Shown here: positions 42,398-51,093 of the stretch, piece after piece
Layout: the number at the start of each line of letters is the position of its first letter
Position numbering within the stretch: position 1 is the stretch's first letter
Assembly: GCA_021151685.1 (NCBI GenBank)
Contig: JAGKWS010000008.1
Location: 3,435-67,434, forward strand
Source: Chitinophagaceae bacterium
GTDB taxonomy: Bacteria; Bacteroidota; Bacteroidia; Chitinophagales; Chitinophagaceae
Length of the DNA: 64,000 bases
Direction: 5' to 3'
Notes under the pieces: generated by a model
What the model was told of the DNA's origin: nothing
Database searches by the model: none
The model's input: only the letters and a program-made list of their open reading frames with translations
Made by a program: the position numbers and the translations under genes

Positions 42398-43474
42398 ATG
42401 GCAAAATACTTTAGAAAGAATACAAAGCTGTTGTTGCAAGTATTGGCAGCAGGGGTAGCCACTATCGCTGCTTGTACCAGCATTACAGAAAAAACACCTG
42501 ACACATCGGGTATTAACATACAAATGAAAACCCGCAGGTTTGACACTGAGTTGTATGCTATTGATACAAATAATATAGGTGTTGGTCTTAATGCACTGAA
42601 AATCAAGTTTCCAGATTTTCTCGATTATTTTTTAGATACTTTAATGGCGTATGGGGTAAAGGGCAACTATACCGATACAGCAATGCCTATAAGGGAAGGA
42701 TTGAAGCCATTTCTTGCCTATAAAGACTATGTGGAACTAGAAGAATATATTAAAAAACAATACCCTGATACCAAAACAACAGATGATGCATTGCTGTCAG
42801 GCTTCAAGTTGATGAAGTATTATTTTCCTGATTATAAGGTGCCGGGCATATTGTACCTGAACATGGGGTTGAGTAGGTGGACATCATTTGCAATAGATAG
42901 CAATACTATGTGCATCGGTTTGGACATGTTTTTGGGCGATGATTTTCCATGGTACACTTCGGTAGGCGAGCCGGGATACATGCGTACTCACAGACGTAAG
43001 GAATATATACCGGTGTCTGTTTTCAGCACGCTATACAAGATTGCCTTGCCAATAAAAACACAAGACAAATGCTTGCTGGAGCTTATGTTGCAACGGGGTA
43101 AGGAAAAATATTTTGTACACAAGGTGCTACCATCGGTACCTGATTCTGTATTGTTTGGGTTCTCGTCCAAACAAATGGAATGGTGCGAAAAAAATGAGGC
43201 GTGGGCCTATAATTTTTTCGTGAAGAACCAATTACTGTACAGCAGAGAGGCACAAAATGTAATGCCCTACGTTACTGATGGACCATTTGCAAGAGGGATG
43301 GAAGCCGCAAATGCTGACGAAAAGCTAACGCCGGGCAATATAGGTTCGTGGATTGGATACAAGATGATACAATCTTATATGATACAACATTCTGATTTGA
43401 CGCTATCTGGCTTGTTGAAAAAAGAATTGAGTATCGAAACATTTTTGAATGACGCAAAATACAAACCAAGATAA
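42398..43474 (+). CDS. gldB: Gliding motility lipoprotein GldB
   Basis: 358 residues; lipid-anchor cysteine C26 (I-A-A-C). Features of GldB: R-F-D-x-E-L-Y after the anchor, P-D-F-L-D-Y-F, K-Y-Y-F-P-D-Y-K, G-L-D-M-F-L-G-D-D, G-K-E-K-Y-F-V-H-K-V-L-P and a terminal G-S-W-I-G-Y. GldB is needed for gliding and for stability of the T9SS machinery in flavobacteria; gliding itself is not proven by this gene, because gldB-like genes persist in non-gliders. It is followed by DUF3078 and scpA (gaps 33 and 56 bases). The nearest promoter-like element, TATTTTCG, is one mismatch from the box. Confidence 0.88.
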   Translation: MAKYFRKNTKLLLQVLAAGVATIAACTSITEKTPDTSGINIQMKTRRFDTELYAIDTNNIGVGLNALKIKFPDFLDYFLDTLMAYGVKGNYTDTAMPIREGLKPFLAYKDYVELEEYIKKQYPDTKTTDDALLSGFKLMKYYFPDYKVPGILYLNMGLSRWTSFAIDSNTMCIGLDMFLGDDFPWYTSVGEPGYMRTHRRKEYIPVSVFSTLYKIALPIKTQDKCLLELMLQRGKEKYFVHKVLPSVPDSVLFGFSSKQMEWCEKNEAWAYNFFVKNQLLYSREAQNVMPYVTDGPFARGMEAANADEKLTPGNIGSWIGYKMIQSYMIQHSDLTLSGLLKKELSIETFLNDAKYKPR

Positions 43475-43507
43475 CTGTAATAATACACACTAAAACACAA
43501 ACTGCAT

Positions 43508-44527
43508 ATGAAACAAAAACTACTTGCCATTGCGCTAACTATTTGTGCATCAAGTGCTAATGCGCAAATAACTAAAGTAGATGAAGTTAAAAAATCGCTG
43601 GAGGCGAGCAACAAGGATACAGTAGCATGGATACACAGCGGGTTACTGGCTATTGGTACCAATGGTGGCTTTTTGCACAACTGGGCTGCTGGTGGCGAGT
43701 TAGGCTCTTTACTCATAAATGGTATCTTCAATGGTAGACTGGACAGATTGATGCACGGTGCGGTGTGGAGCAACACGCTGGATATGACTTACGGCCTTAC
43801 CTACAACTACTCTTCGGGCTTTGTACCCCGAAAAACGGATGACCGTATAGATTTTACATCTAAGTATGGTACAAGACTTACATCCTCTAAAAACATGTTT
43901 TTTACGGCTTTGTTCAACTTTAAGTCACAACTGACAAAGGGCTACGACTATTCTTTACCCAATTGGGATAGTATGTCTACATCTGCCTTCATGTCGCCGG
44001 CTTTCTTCACTGGTGCTATCGGTATGGAATACCGGAAAGGAAGCGATATTACCATATTCCTTTCTCCGGTTGCTGCACGTACTATTACTGCCGATAAGTT
44101 TTATACTTTGGCGAAACCTGAAGGTATGTTTGGTGTACCATATGGCAAAACGTCTGTGTTTCAGGTAGGTGCTTATTTTTCTGGTCGCTACACGCTGAAT
44201 ATTACTAAAAATATGGTTTATAAAACAAGGTTAGACCTTTATTCCAACTATCTGGCCAAGGACACTAAGGATAGCACAGGTGCCGTTATTAAGAAGGACA
44301 ATCCGGGAAATATAAACATATTGTTTGATAACTTATTTTCATGGAAGTTGTCGAAAATTTTCAATATAACGGTGGGTACAACCATTATGTACGACAATAA
44401 CATACCGTACAGCAATACCTACACCGATGCTACTGGTAATGTAGTTGAGAAAAACGAACCCGGCAAAGGTTTGGGATGGGTGCAATGGAAACAGGTGGCC
44501 ACATTTGGTCTCGGTTTCAAATTCTAA
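43508..44527 (+). CDS. DUF3078 outer-membrane beta-barrel-like protein
   Basis: 339 residues with a signal peptide (1-20, A-N-A-Q). The mature chain is rich in alternating strands with Tyr/Phe at ends (G-L-T-Y-N-Y-S-S, Y-G-T-R-L-T-S-S-K-N-M-F-F, Y-L-A-K-D-T), suggesting an outer-membrane barrel, and contains N-W-A-A-G-G-E and W-x-x-L-x-M-x-Y-G-L characteristic of DUF3078. The last residue is an aromatic Phe (L-G-F-K-F), as for BAM substrates. Function unknown; the association with gldB is seen here but not interpreted. Confidence 0.85.
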   Translation: MKQKLLAIALTICASSANAQITKVDEVKKSLEASNKDTVAWIHSGLLAIGTNGGFLHNWAAGGELGSLLINGIFNGRLDRLMHGAVWSNTLDMTYGLTYNYSSGFVPRKTDDRIDFTSKYGTRLTSSKNMFFTALFNFKSQLTKGYDYSLPNWDSMSTSAFMSPAFFTGAIGMEYRKGSDITIFLSPVAARTITADKFYTLAKPEGMFGVPYGKTSVFQVGAYFSGRYTLNITKNMVYKTRLDLYSNYLAKDTKDSTGAVIKKDNPGNINILFDNLFSWKLSKIFNITVGTTIMYDNNIPYSNTYTDATGNVVEKNEPGKGLGWVQWKQVATFGLGFKF

Positions 44528-44583
44528 CCTTCTTAGAGAAATGCGATACATTTGCGGCAATGCTACGCAACAGCATGTAAATT

Positions 44584-45429
44584 ATGTCGGGAACTTACCA
44601 GATAAAGCTACCTCAGTTCGAAGGTCCATTCGACCTTCTGCTATTCTTTATAGAGCGTGATGAGCTGGACATATACAACATTCCTATAGCCAGAATAACC
44701 AATGAGTTTCTGGGGTATATACACTCACTGGAGAGCTTGAATATAGAGCTCGCCAGTGAGTTTATTCTTTTTGTATCTACCCTTATGCGCATAAAGGCAA
44801 AAATGCTATTGCCAAGGCGAGAGGTAGATGCACAGGGCAACGAAATAGACCCAAGGCAAGAACTTGTAGATAAAATTCTGGAGTACAAACGTTTTAAGGA
44901 AGCGTCAGAAATGATGGCACTGATGGAGGCCGACCGGCAAACCCAACAAAAACGTGGTAATGTACGCAGCGAACTGGATGACTTGAACGATACTTATTCG
45001 GAGGGTACGGAAATTCAGACTGTAACCATGTACAAGTTATTGCAGGCTTATGAAAGGGTGATTAAGAAATTTAATGAGCGGAACCTGAAGCCACAACATG
45101 TGGTGGTAAAATATAACTACAGTCTGGAGGGGCAACGCGTATGGTTGCTTGGCAGCATGGCCGAGAAAAAACGTGTGCCATTCGAGTTGCTATTTGCTGA
45201 GTGTGAGAACAGAATACATGCCATATTTACATTTTTGGCAATGTTAGAGCTGATTCAACAAAAGTATATGGGCATACTTATTGGTACAGGCCGCAACAAC
45301 TTTATAGTGGAATGGAACGAAACACGGGAAAATGAAAGTGGGGTAGCCTCTCCTGAAGCACTGCCAACTGTAACCGAATCGTTAAATAGTGACGAGGAAA
45401 ACAGTACAAACGGTGAGTTGGCACCATAA
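44584..45429 (+). CDS. scpA: Segregation and condensation protein A
   Basis: 281 residues, kleisin subunit that bridges the SMC dimer and recruits ScpB to condense the chromosome. Kleisin N-terminal signature Q-F-E-G-P-F-D-L-L-L-F-F-I and the following I-P-I-A-R-I-T-N-E-F; A-K-M-L-L-P-R near 78; C-terminal winged helix with A-I-F-T-F-L-A-M-L-E-L-I near 215. The last about 30 residues are Glu/Ser/Asn rich and unstructured. ScpB and SMC are not in the window. The ATG at 44584 fits; the small overlap with an upstream frame is shadow only. Confidence 0.93.
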   Translation: MSGTYQIKLPQFEGPFDLLLFFIERDELDIYNIPIARITNEFLGYIHSLESLNIELASEFILFVSTLMRIKAKMLLPRREVDAQGNEIDPRQELVDKILEYKRFKEASEMMALMEADRQTQQKRGNVRSELDDLNDTYSEGTEIQTVTMYKLLQAYERVIKKFNERNLKPQHVVVKYNYSLEGQRVWLLGSMAEKKRVPFELLFAECENRIHAIFTFLAMLELIQQKYMGILIGTGRNNFIVEWNETRENESGVASPEALPTVTESLNSDEENSTNGELAP

Positions 45430-45468
45430 TTGCTGTAAAGATAGTACAGACTTGCTCTGTTGATGTTT

Positions 45469-45506
45469 CCCTTGTGAGGCGCTGTCGGACAGTAGGCCAA
45501 CAAGGG
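45469..45506. terminator. Hairpin between convergent scpA and hldD
   Basis: CCCTTGT (45469-45475) pairs with ACAAGGG (45500-45506), with an inner CTGT-CGG-ACAG hairpin. A second short hairpin GGCCAT/ATGGCC follows near 45521-45535. Together they fill the 150-base convergent gap; no tRNA shape was found. Confidence 0.5.
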
Positions 45507-45579
45507 ATCTTCGTTTAAGGACATGGCCATCATGGCCTAACGCATTTTTCTGTCAGCAGAGAAAATGCATCTGGTGGTG

Positions 45580-46560
45580 TTAGTAATATTTGTTGTGCAA
45601 CAAATAGTTATTCACGTAATCTGCTACACCTTCTTCCAACGAATAGAATGTTGCATTATACCCCGCTTGCAACAGCTTACTCATGTCTGCTTCGGTAAAG
45701 TACTGATACTTATCTCTTATGTCCGCAGGTGTGTCTATGTATTCAATTTTCTCTTGCATGCCCAATGACGAGAAAATGGCTCTCACAAGATCGTTAAAAG
45801 TACGTGCATTGCCTGTACCCGTATTGTACAAACCACTGGCAGGTTGGTGTTTCATTAGCCAGGTGCATATCTGTACTACATCCTTTACGTATATGAAATC
45901 TCTTATTTGTTCGCCATCTTTATAGTTAGGATTGTGCGAACGGAATAACTTCACCTGCCCGGTAGTTTTAATGGTATTGTAGGCGTGAAATATAACAGAA
46001 GCCATTCTTCCCTTATGGTATTCGTTGGGGCCGTAAACGTTGAAGAATTTGAGACCTGCCCAAAACGGAGGTGTTTCGGTTTGGGAAATAGCCCATTTGT
46101 CAAATTCATTCTTCGAAACGCCATACGGATTTAACGGTTGCAGCACTTTCGAGAGATTTTCATCATCTTTATAGCCATGCTCACCCGCACCGTATGTGGC
46201 AGCCGAGGAGGCATATACTAACGGTATTTTTTGCGAAGTGCATACTTGCCAAATTCGCTTTGAGTATTCGAGGTTTAACAGGCGATGCACTTCATAGTCC
46301 ATTTCGGTGGTATCTGTGCGCGCACCTAGGTGAAACACAGCTTTTACAACACCATCATTTGCATGTAGCCACGAAAAGAGCTCGTTTCTATCAACGAGCT
46401 CTTTATATTTTTTACCATGTAGGTTGCCTTTCTTCTTCTCTACAGCGAAGTCATCGGCAAGTATCAATTGCGTATATCCGAGTGAATTTAAGTAACCAGT
46501 TAAGTAACTGGCAATGAAGCCCGCTGCTCCGGTTATGAGAATTGAATCTTCCTTACGCAT
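45580..46560 (-). CDS. hldD: ADP-L-glycero-D-manno-heptose 6-epimerase
   Basis: 326 residues, extended SDR. Rossmann G-A-A-G-F-I-A-S-Y-L near 11, catalytic Y-x3-K in N-P-Y-G-V-S-K-N-E-F near 147-151, Ser in Y-A-S-S-A-A-T-Y-G. HldD epimerises the C6 of ADP-D,D-heptose for the LPS inner core; heptose-containing LPS is expected. The preceding His-rich gene lies nine bases upstream on the same strand. Other heptose genes are not in the window. The N-terminal M-R-K-E-D-S-I-L-I-T-G start is normal for the family. Confidence 0.92.
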   Translation of the reverse strand: MRKEDSILITGAAGFIASYLTGYLNSLGYTQLILADDFAVEKKKGNLHGKKYKELVDRNELFSWLHANDGVVKAVFHLGARTDTTEMDYEVHRLLNLEYSKRIWQVCTSQKIPLVYASSAATYGAGEHGYKDDENLSKVLQPLNPYGVSKNEFDKWAISQTETPPFWAGLKFFNVYGPNEYHKGRMASVIFHAYNTIKTTGQVKLFRSHNPNYKDGEQIRDFIYVKDVVQICTWLMKHQPASGLYNTGTGNARTFNDLVRAIFSSLGMQEKIEYIDTPADIRDKYQYFTEADMSKLLQAGYNATFYSLEEGVADYVNNYLLHNKYY

Positions 46561-46569
46561 TTACAATTA

Positions 46570-46902
46570 TTAATGCCCTTCTTTATGTGCTGCCTCGCCT
46601 CCTTCTGTTGCAGGTGCTTCTTCTGTTGCCTTGGTAGCAGAAGGTTCAGTAGCTTCAGTTCCATGGGCTTCTGCTTCGTGAGTAGCCTCATGGCCACCTG
46701 CGGCTTCGTGACCACCATGGTGCATTTCGTGTGTAGCTTCGCCATGGCCACCTTCATGACCTTCTCCGGCGCTTTCGACCTGAACAAAATTGATAGCAGC
46801 TATAAACAAGCCTACCAAAATGATAACCAACCAGAAGGAATTACCAAAAGATATTACGGCTTTATTTTCTGTAGCATGGCCGTGTTGTGCATCGTGACTC
46901 AT
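46570..46902 (-). CDS. His/Glu/Ala-rich single-helix membrane protein
   Basis: 110 residues from the ATG at 46902. Short His-containing start (M-S-H-D-A-Q-H-G-H-A), one membrane helix (about 21-42: F-G-N-S-F-W-L-V-I-I-L-V-G-L-F-I-A-A), then a tail of about 65 residues in which His, Glu, Ala and Gly make up most positions, with many H-E, H-G-G-H and G-H-E-A clusters. Such a tail could bind zinc, copper or nickel ions at the periplasmic or cytoplasmic face; no known metallochaperone motif is present. It precedes hldD by nine bases with its own promoter at 46926-46956. Confidence 0.8.
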   Translation of the reverse strand: MSHDAQHGHATENKAVISFGNSFWLVIILVGLFIAAINFVQVESAGEGHEGGHGEATHEMHHGGHEAAGGHEATHEAEAHGTEATEPSATKATEEAPATEGGEAAHKEGH

Positions 46903-46925
46903 AAGTTGCAAACTTTATAGTGTCG

Positions 46926-46956
46926 CAAATGTAAACTTTTGTACCCGATTGTGCAA
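46926..46956 (-). promoter_or_regulatory. Complete promoter for the His-rich/hldD pair
   Basis: On the minus strand TTG (46954-46956), 20-base spacer, TACATTTG (46926-46933). Both elements of the Bacteroidota consensus at ideal spacing, 23 bases before the ATG. Confidence 0.7.
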
Positions 46957-46994
46957 ACACAAATTCTACCAGCCAATAATCTTGTTTCGTTAAC

Positions 46995-47002
46995 TACTTT
47001 TG
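46995..47002 (+). promoter_or_regulatory. -7 box TACTTTTG for mtgA
   Basis: Exact TAnnTTTG match. The ATG at 47010 follows after seven bases, so the leader would be zero to four bases. It is back-to-back with the promoter of the His-rich gene. Confidence 0.6.
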
Positions 47003-47009
47003 CACAGCA

Positions 47010-47732
47010 ATGGCATCTGGTAGTAAGAAGAAAAACATAGTTAAAACAATCCTGAAGATCATTATTATCATGTTCTTGTCTTCTTCGGGCTATTTACTGA
47101 TATGTAAATGGTTGATGCCACCCATTACCATTACGCAACTTGGTGCCGTGTTTGGAGGCTATGGCTTGCATCGCGACTATGTGGGATGGGATGAAATTTC
47201 GGATAATGTAAAACTTGCTGCAATAGCTTCCGAAGATCAGTTGTTTGCAGAACACGGAGGCTTCGACTGGAAAGCGATTGACAAAAGCATGAATGCAAAG
47301 CCTAAGAAAAAAAAGAAGAATAAGATAAAGGGTGGTGGGGCCAGTACCATTAGTCAGCAAACTGCCAAAAATGTGTTTTTGTGGCAGGGAAGCGGGTGGG
47401 GTAGGTACCTGCGCAAGGTGCCAGAGTTCTACTTTACCCAGCTTATAGAATGGGTTTGGGGCAAGCAACGCATAATGGAAGTATACCTTAATGTAATAGA
47501 AATGGGGCCCGGTATATTTGGTGTAGAAGCCGCGGCACAGCAATATTTTCATAAGTCTGCAAGAAACCTGAGCGAAACAGAAGCCGCTATGATAATTGCC
47601 TGTCTACCGAATCCAAAAAAATTTAGTGTGAAACCAATAAGCCGCAGAGTACAGTGGCGGGCACCACAAATAGTAACCCAAATGAACCACCTACGCGGCG
47701 ATGACGATATTGCCGAATTGTTGGGCGAATAA
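47010..47732 (+). CDS. mtgA: Monofunctional biosynthetic peptidoglycan transglycosylase
   Basis: 240 residues: a single membrane anchor (about 9-31) and a GT51 transglycosylase domain. GT51 motifs: E-D-Q-L-F-A-E-H-G-G-F-D-W with the catalytic Glu near 68, G-A-S-T-I-S-Q-Q-T-A-K-N-V-F near 112, K-Q-R-I-M-E-V-Y-L-N near 150, and Y-F-H-K-S-A-R-N-L. It polymerises lipid II into glycan strands at the outer face of the inner membrane. There is no transpeptidase domain. It is adjacent to, but not part of, the hldD operon. Confidence 0.93.
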   Translation: MASGSKKKNIVKTILKIIIIMFLSSSGYLLICKWLMPPITITQLGAVFGGYGLHRDYVGWDEISDNVKLAAIASEDQLFAEHGGFDWKAIDKSMNAKPKKKKKNKIKGGGASTISQQTAKNVFLWQGSGWGRYLRKVPEFYFTQLIEWVWGKQRIMEVYLNVIEMGPGIFGVEAAAQQYFHKSARNLSETEAAMIIACLPNPKKFSVKPISRRVQWRAPQIVTQMNHLRGDDDIAELLGE

Positions 47733-47931
47733 ATAATTGTACTTATTTTTTTATTTAATTTTTAGCTCTGCGGTAGTAAAATGAGCATAAAGTTGGCACA
47801 CATTTATTCATTGTGCGTTTACATACTTTTGGAGGGTTTAGCAGGTTTACTGATACGGATTGTGTACTGTAGAAATTTTGCTCTTCTTTGATGTTCTGTG
47901 TGTAATTTCAATCTTTTAAATATCAATGATT

Positions 47932-48282
47932 ATGGAAACTACTCGCATTTATCGTATGCTTTTCAGCAGTGTATACCCTTTGTACCTACAAAAGGCCGAG
48001 AAGAAGGGGCGGACAAAAGCAGAGGTTGATGAAGTTATATGTTGGTTAACTGGCTATGATGTACTGGCATTGCAACAGCAGATTGAAAAACGTAGCGATT
48101 TTGAGACTTTTTTTGCAGAAGCCCCTTTGCCCAACCCCAATATGCACAAAATAACCGGAGTTATTTGTGGTTATAGGATAGAAGAAATACAAGACCCATT
48201 GGTGCAAAAAGTACGTTATCTCGACAAATTGATTGACGAGCTTGCTAAGGGTAGAACTATGGAAAAAATATTGCGCAAATAA
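47932..48282 (+). CDS. DUF2200 family protein
   Basis: 116 residues from the ATG at 47932 (an ATG six bases earlier is also possible). DUF2200 signature: R-I-Y-R-M-L-F-S-S-V-Y-P, K-A-E-K-K-G-R-T-K-A-E-V-D-E-V-I-C-W-L-T-G-Y and the middle A-P-x-P-N-P-N-M-H-K-I-T-G-V-I-C-G-Y-R-I-E-E-I. It is a short soluble cytoplasmic protein of unknown function, often described as DNA-binding-like (helical). A TACTTTTG box lies at 47824-47831, about 100 bases upstream. Confidence 0.9.
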   Translation: METTRIYRMLFSSVYPLYLQKAEKKGRTKAEVDEVICWLTGYDVLALQQQIEKRSDFETFFAEAPLPNPNMHKITGVICGYRIEEIQDPLVQKVRYLDKLIDELAKGRTMEKILRK

Positions 48283-48349
48283 CGTTATACTATACAGCCG
48301 AAACTGTAGTAGTCAGTACAATCTTCAAGGCACTTTGTGTGGTCTATAC

Positions 48350-50371
48350 TTATTTGAATTGGTCCATTAGTATCGGGTCAATAAAGGCCCCAAGCTTTTG
48401 AGCAATCTCTACGTCTTGCCGGGCTCTTGCCTTATCGCCCATTGCCAGATAGCACTGAGCCCTTTGCAGATATGGGTCGGGGTTATCGGGTTTTAGTGTT
48501 ATGCCCTTTCCATAATCGGCCAAAGCAAGATTCCATTTTTGCAGATGCAGATAAATTTTGGCCCTATTCATATAAGGAATAAAAGCATCGGGGTTTTGGG
48601 AGATAGATATTTCATATTCCTTTAGCGCAGAGTCGGTTTTTCCGGTAATCTCCAAAAAGTTTGCATAGTTACTGTGCCCTTCAGGGTTAAACTCTTTTAA
48701 TGACAATGCCTTACGGAACATCATTCCTGATGAATCGAATTGATTCTTCATGGCAAAAATGACACCAAGGCCCAGGTAGGCACTCTCTAAATCGTCTTTT
48801 ATAGACAATGCTTGCTGGTAAGCCATTTTAGACTCATCAAGTCGTCCGGTATTTCTGTAATATTCTCCCAAGCATACAATTGGGTTGGTATAGTCGGGTT
48901 TACGCTCTATAGACAATTTGAAATAATGATATGCAGAGTCGCCATTCAACTTACGGTCTGCTTGGGTTACCGCCGACTCGAATCGTGTAAAATACTCCTG
49001 TCCCAAATAAAAATAAGCAATAGGCGACTCCGGATTTTTTTCTATAGCAGCATTCCAAAGAGAAATTGAGTCGTACCAATCTTTGTTACGTTCTTTTGTA
49101 CCCCATGCATAGCCAGCCGATGCTATCAGCACCAGCACCAACATTGCTTTGCCAAGTGCGGGTTTCTTATCAACCAAAGTACTTACCACCTGCCCTATAA
49201 TGAGAAACAATCCAAGATAAGGCAGGTAGGTATACCTGTCAGACATTACTGCACCACCCACCGGTATTATCTGTAGCAACAGCAATAGATTTAATACAAA
49301 AAATGAAACACCCAGTATCAGCCATCTGTTATCTTTTCCCCACTTCCAGATGGCGAAAAATATACCGCCAATCAACAGTATATATAAATAATAGGCCGCT
49401 GGCAGGGCATCATTTACCTTCATGGGGTAGGGGTAAAAATTGGTAAGTCCCACCGGTAATAGTAGCTTCCAAGTATATGTGGTAAGCGAATAGCAAGCAA
49501 TTGCAATTTTTTCAACCCACGAGAAATGTATATCGAGTGTGCCAAGTGCGCCAACTTGTTTTTGTGCTAATGTGGAGAAATATCCAAACAATAATGCTAA
49601 AGCAAATAGTGGTAATTTCTCCAGTATCAGACTGGCTTTCAACGCTCTGTTTTCATAATAATCTATCACAAGTAACACTACCGGCAAGGTAACACCCACC
49701 GACTTGCACATGAGTGATAAAGTGAAAAGAACTATTGTGGCCACATACCAAATGGCTTTTTTGTTTTCGTGTCTTATAAAAAACAAGTGGGTGGTGCATG
49801 CCAATAGATAGAACATGCTGTAGAGTATATCTTTCCTACCGGCTATCCATGTTACAGACTCGGTACGCAGCGGGTGTATGGCAAACAATAAGGTGGCTAC
49901 AAAGGCAGCCATGGTGCTGCGGGTAAGTGTTTTAACAAAGATATAGGCAGTAATGGTAGTGACAATATGGTACAAAACACTATCCAGATGATATATGTAT
50001 GGCTCCAGTCCATGTTTTCCATATTCCAGCCAGTATGTTACTATGGTCAGCGGGTGATAGTTGCCCATAACATGACTGTCTAAATGAAACAAACGCTTAA
50101 ACCCTTCATTCGAAGGGTCTTTTATCAGAGGGTTGGTAAGTACATAACCAAGATCATCCCAATTGGTAAACTTATTGCCAAGAGCATCTTGCCAAGTTAT
50201 CCAAATAGCTGCAGCAATTGTTGCGAGCAAAAAAAACTGTAACCCCAAGCCGCTTTTTTTGCCTGCATCAGTTGCTAAGTCTGTATTTTGTATAGCTTTT
50301 TTTGCTTCAACAGCGTTTTTTACATTGGTTGAAGCTTCTCGTTTGTTTGCTGTCTGCTGCTTTTTTGCCAT
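48350..50371 (-). CDS. TMTC-like GT-C membrane protein with C-terminal TPRs
   Basis: 673 residues. A hydrophilic start (Lys/Thr-rich, 1-45) is followed by about 10-12 membrane helices (50-420) in the GT-C/PMT style: F-T-N-W-D-D near 70, N-Y-H-P-L-T near 103, and the H-P-L-R-T-E-S-V-T-W-I-A-G-R-K-D-I loop near 165. Then tetratricopeptide repeats run from about 455 to 665 (five or six units). The same layout exists in TMTC proteins, which O-mannosylate surface proteins in animals, and in bacterial relatives; glycosyl transfer to exported proteins is inferred. No partner gene sits beside it. Confidence 0.87.
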   Translation of the reverse strand: MAKKQQTANKREASTNVKNAVEAKKAIQNTDLATDAGKKSGLGLQFFLLATIAAAIWITWQDALGNKFTNWDDLGYVLTNPLIKDPSNEGFKRLFHLDSHVMGNYHPLTIVTYWLEYGKHGLEPYIYHLDSVLYHIVTTITAYIFVKTLTRSTMAAFVATLLFAIHPLRTESVTWIAGRKDILYSMFYLLACTTHLFFIRHENKKAIWYVATIVLFTLSLMCKSVGVTLPVVLLVIDYYENRALKASLILEKLPLFALALLFGYFSTLAQKQVGALGTLDIHFSWVEKIAIACYSLTTYTWKLLLPVGLTNFYPYPMKVNDALPAAYYLYILLIGGIFFAIWKWGKDNRWLILGVSFFVLNLLLLLQIIPVGGAVMSDRYTYLPYLGLFLIIGQVVSTLVDKKPALGKAMLVLVLIASAGYAWGTKERNKDWYDSISLWNAAIEKNPESPIAYFYLGQEYFTRFESAVTQADRKLNGDSAYHYFKLSIERKPDYTNPIVCLGEYYRNTGRLDESKMAYQQALSIKDDLESAYLGLGVIFAMKNQFDSSGMMFRKALSLKEFNPEGHSNYANFLEITGKTDSALKEYEISISQNPDAFIPYMNRAKIYLHLQKWNLALADYGKGITLKPDNPDPYLQRAQCYLAMGDKARARQDVEIAQKLGAFIDPILMDQFK

Positions 50372-50450
50372 ACACTAAAGGCTGTTTCTTTTAGTGAAAC
50401 TACAAAAGTGGGATAATAGAATTATAAATCGCAAATATGTATCTAAGAAC

Positions 50451-50494
50451 ACCCGCCGCAATGCGACACATCTTAGTGGCGTACTGCGGCGGGT
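50451..50494 (-). terminator. Hairpin terminator for the small lipoprotein gene
   Basis: Ten-bp perfect outer stem ACCCGCCGCA (50451-50460) with TGCGGCGGGT (50485-50494) and partial pairing of the interior. It follows the stop of the minus-strand gene at 50521. Confidence 0.55.
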
Positions 50495-50520
50495 AGTACT
50501 GTATTGCACAAAATATATTT

Positions 50521-50778
50521 CTATTCCGGGGCACAACGCACATTACCCAATCCGTATTTTTTCTCTAATTCAGCTTTCTTTCGCAAACAGTTCATTATCA
50601 TGGTGTTTTTGTTGTTATAGCCACCATATTTGAACGTTTCTCTTCTTTCCAACCCTGGTTGAAAGTAGTAGACACAATAACAATCGGTAGTTTTATTGTC
50701 TTTCTCCCAACCAAGTTTCCGACAACCAAAGGTGCTCAAAATTGTAATGCCGAGTAGACATGTTACCAGTACCTTCAT
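50521..50778 (-). CDS. Small lipoprotein of unknown function
   Basis: 85 residues. Lipoprotein signal with the cysteine in S-T-F-G-C-R near residue 19, then a short domain containing D-C-Y-C-V-Y-Y-F and ending with N-C-L-R-K-K-A-E-L-E-K-K-Y-G-L-G-N-V-R-C. Three to four additional cysteines suggest disulfides in the periplasm. No family recognised. The clean signal and the hairpin downstream favour a genuine gene. Confidence 0.7.
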   Translation of the reverse strand: MKVLVTCLLGITILSTFGCRKLGWEKDNKTTDCYCVYYFQPGLERRETFKYGGYNNKNTMIMNCLRKKAELEKKYGLGNVRCAPE

Positions 50779-51093
50779 GCTAATGATTTTTATTAAAACA
50801 AGGAAAATTTACCTTATTCGGGTGCTAAAATACATCATTGTCATTAATCATTCAATTTTTGTCAACATCATTTTTCAATACATGTTGTAAGTTGGAGCGG
50901 TACATTTTTCAGAGACTGTTTTTAATCATTTTGCATTACAGGAAATTTTTCGCAATGTGTATATTTGGTATCCATCTCCCTTCCTTCAGTGAAGGTATTG
51001 TCACCGTTGCCATATGAAACGGTAAAAAAAAATAATGCAGGCTCTCATGTAATGTGGCTACACGTCAACATTCATTTATCAGGCATCGTGTTT

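Noticed and set aside
45430..45579. Foldable sequence between scpA and hldD as a tRNA candidate
   Set aside because: No T-arm GTTCGA motif, wrong arm spacing and no acceptor CCA pairing; two hairpins are explained as terminators.
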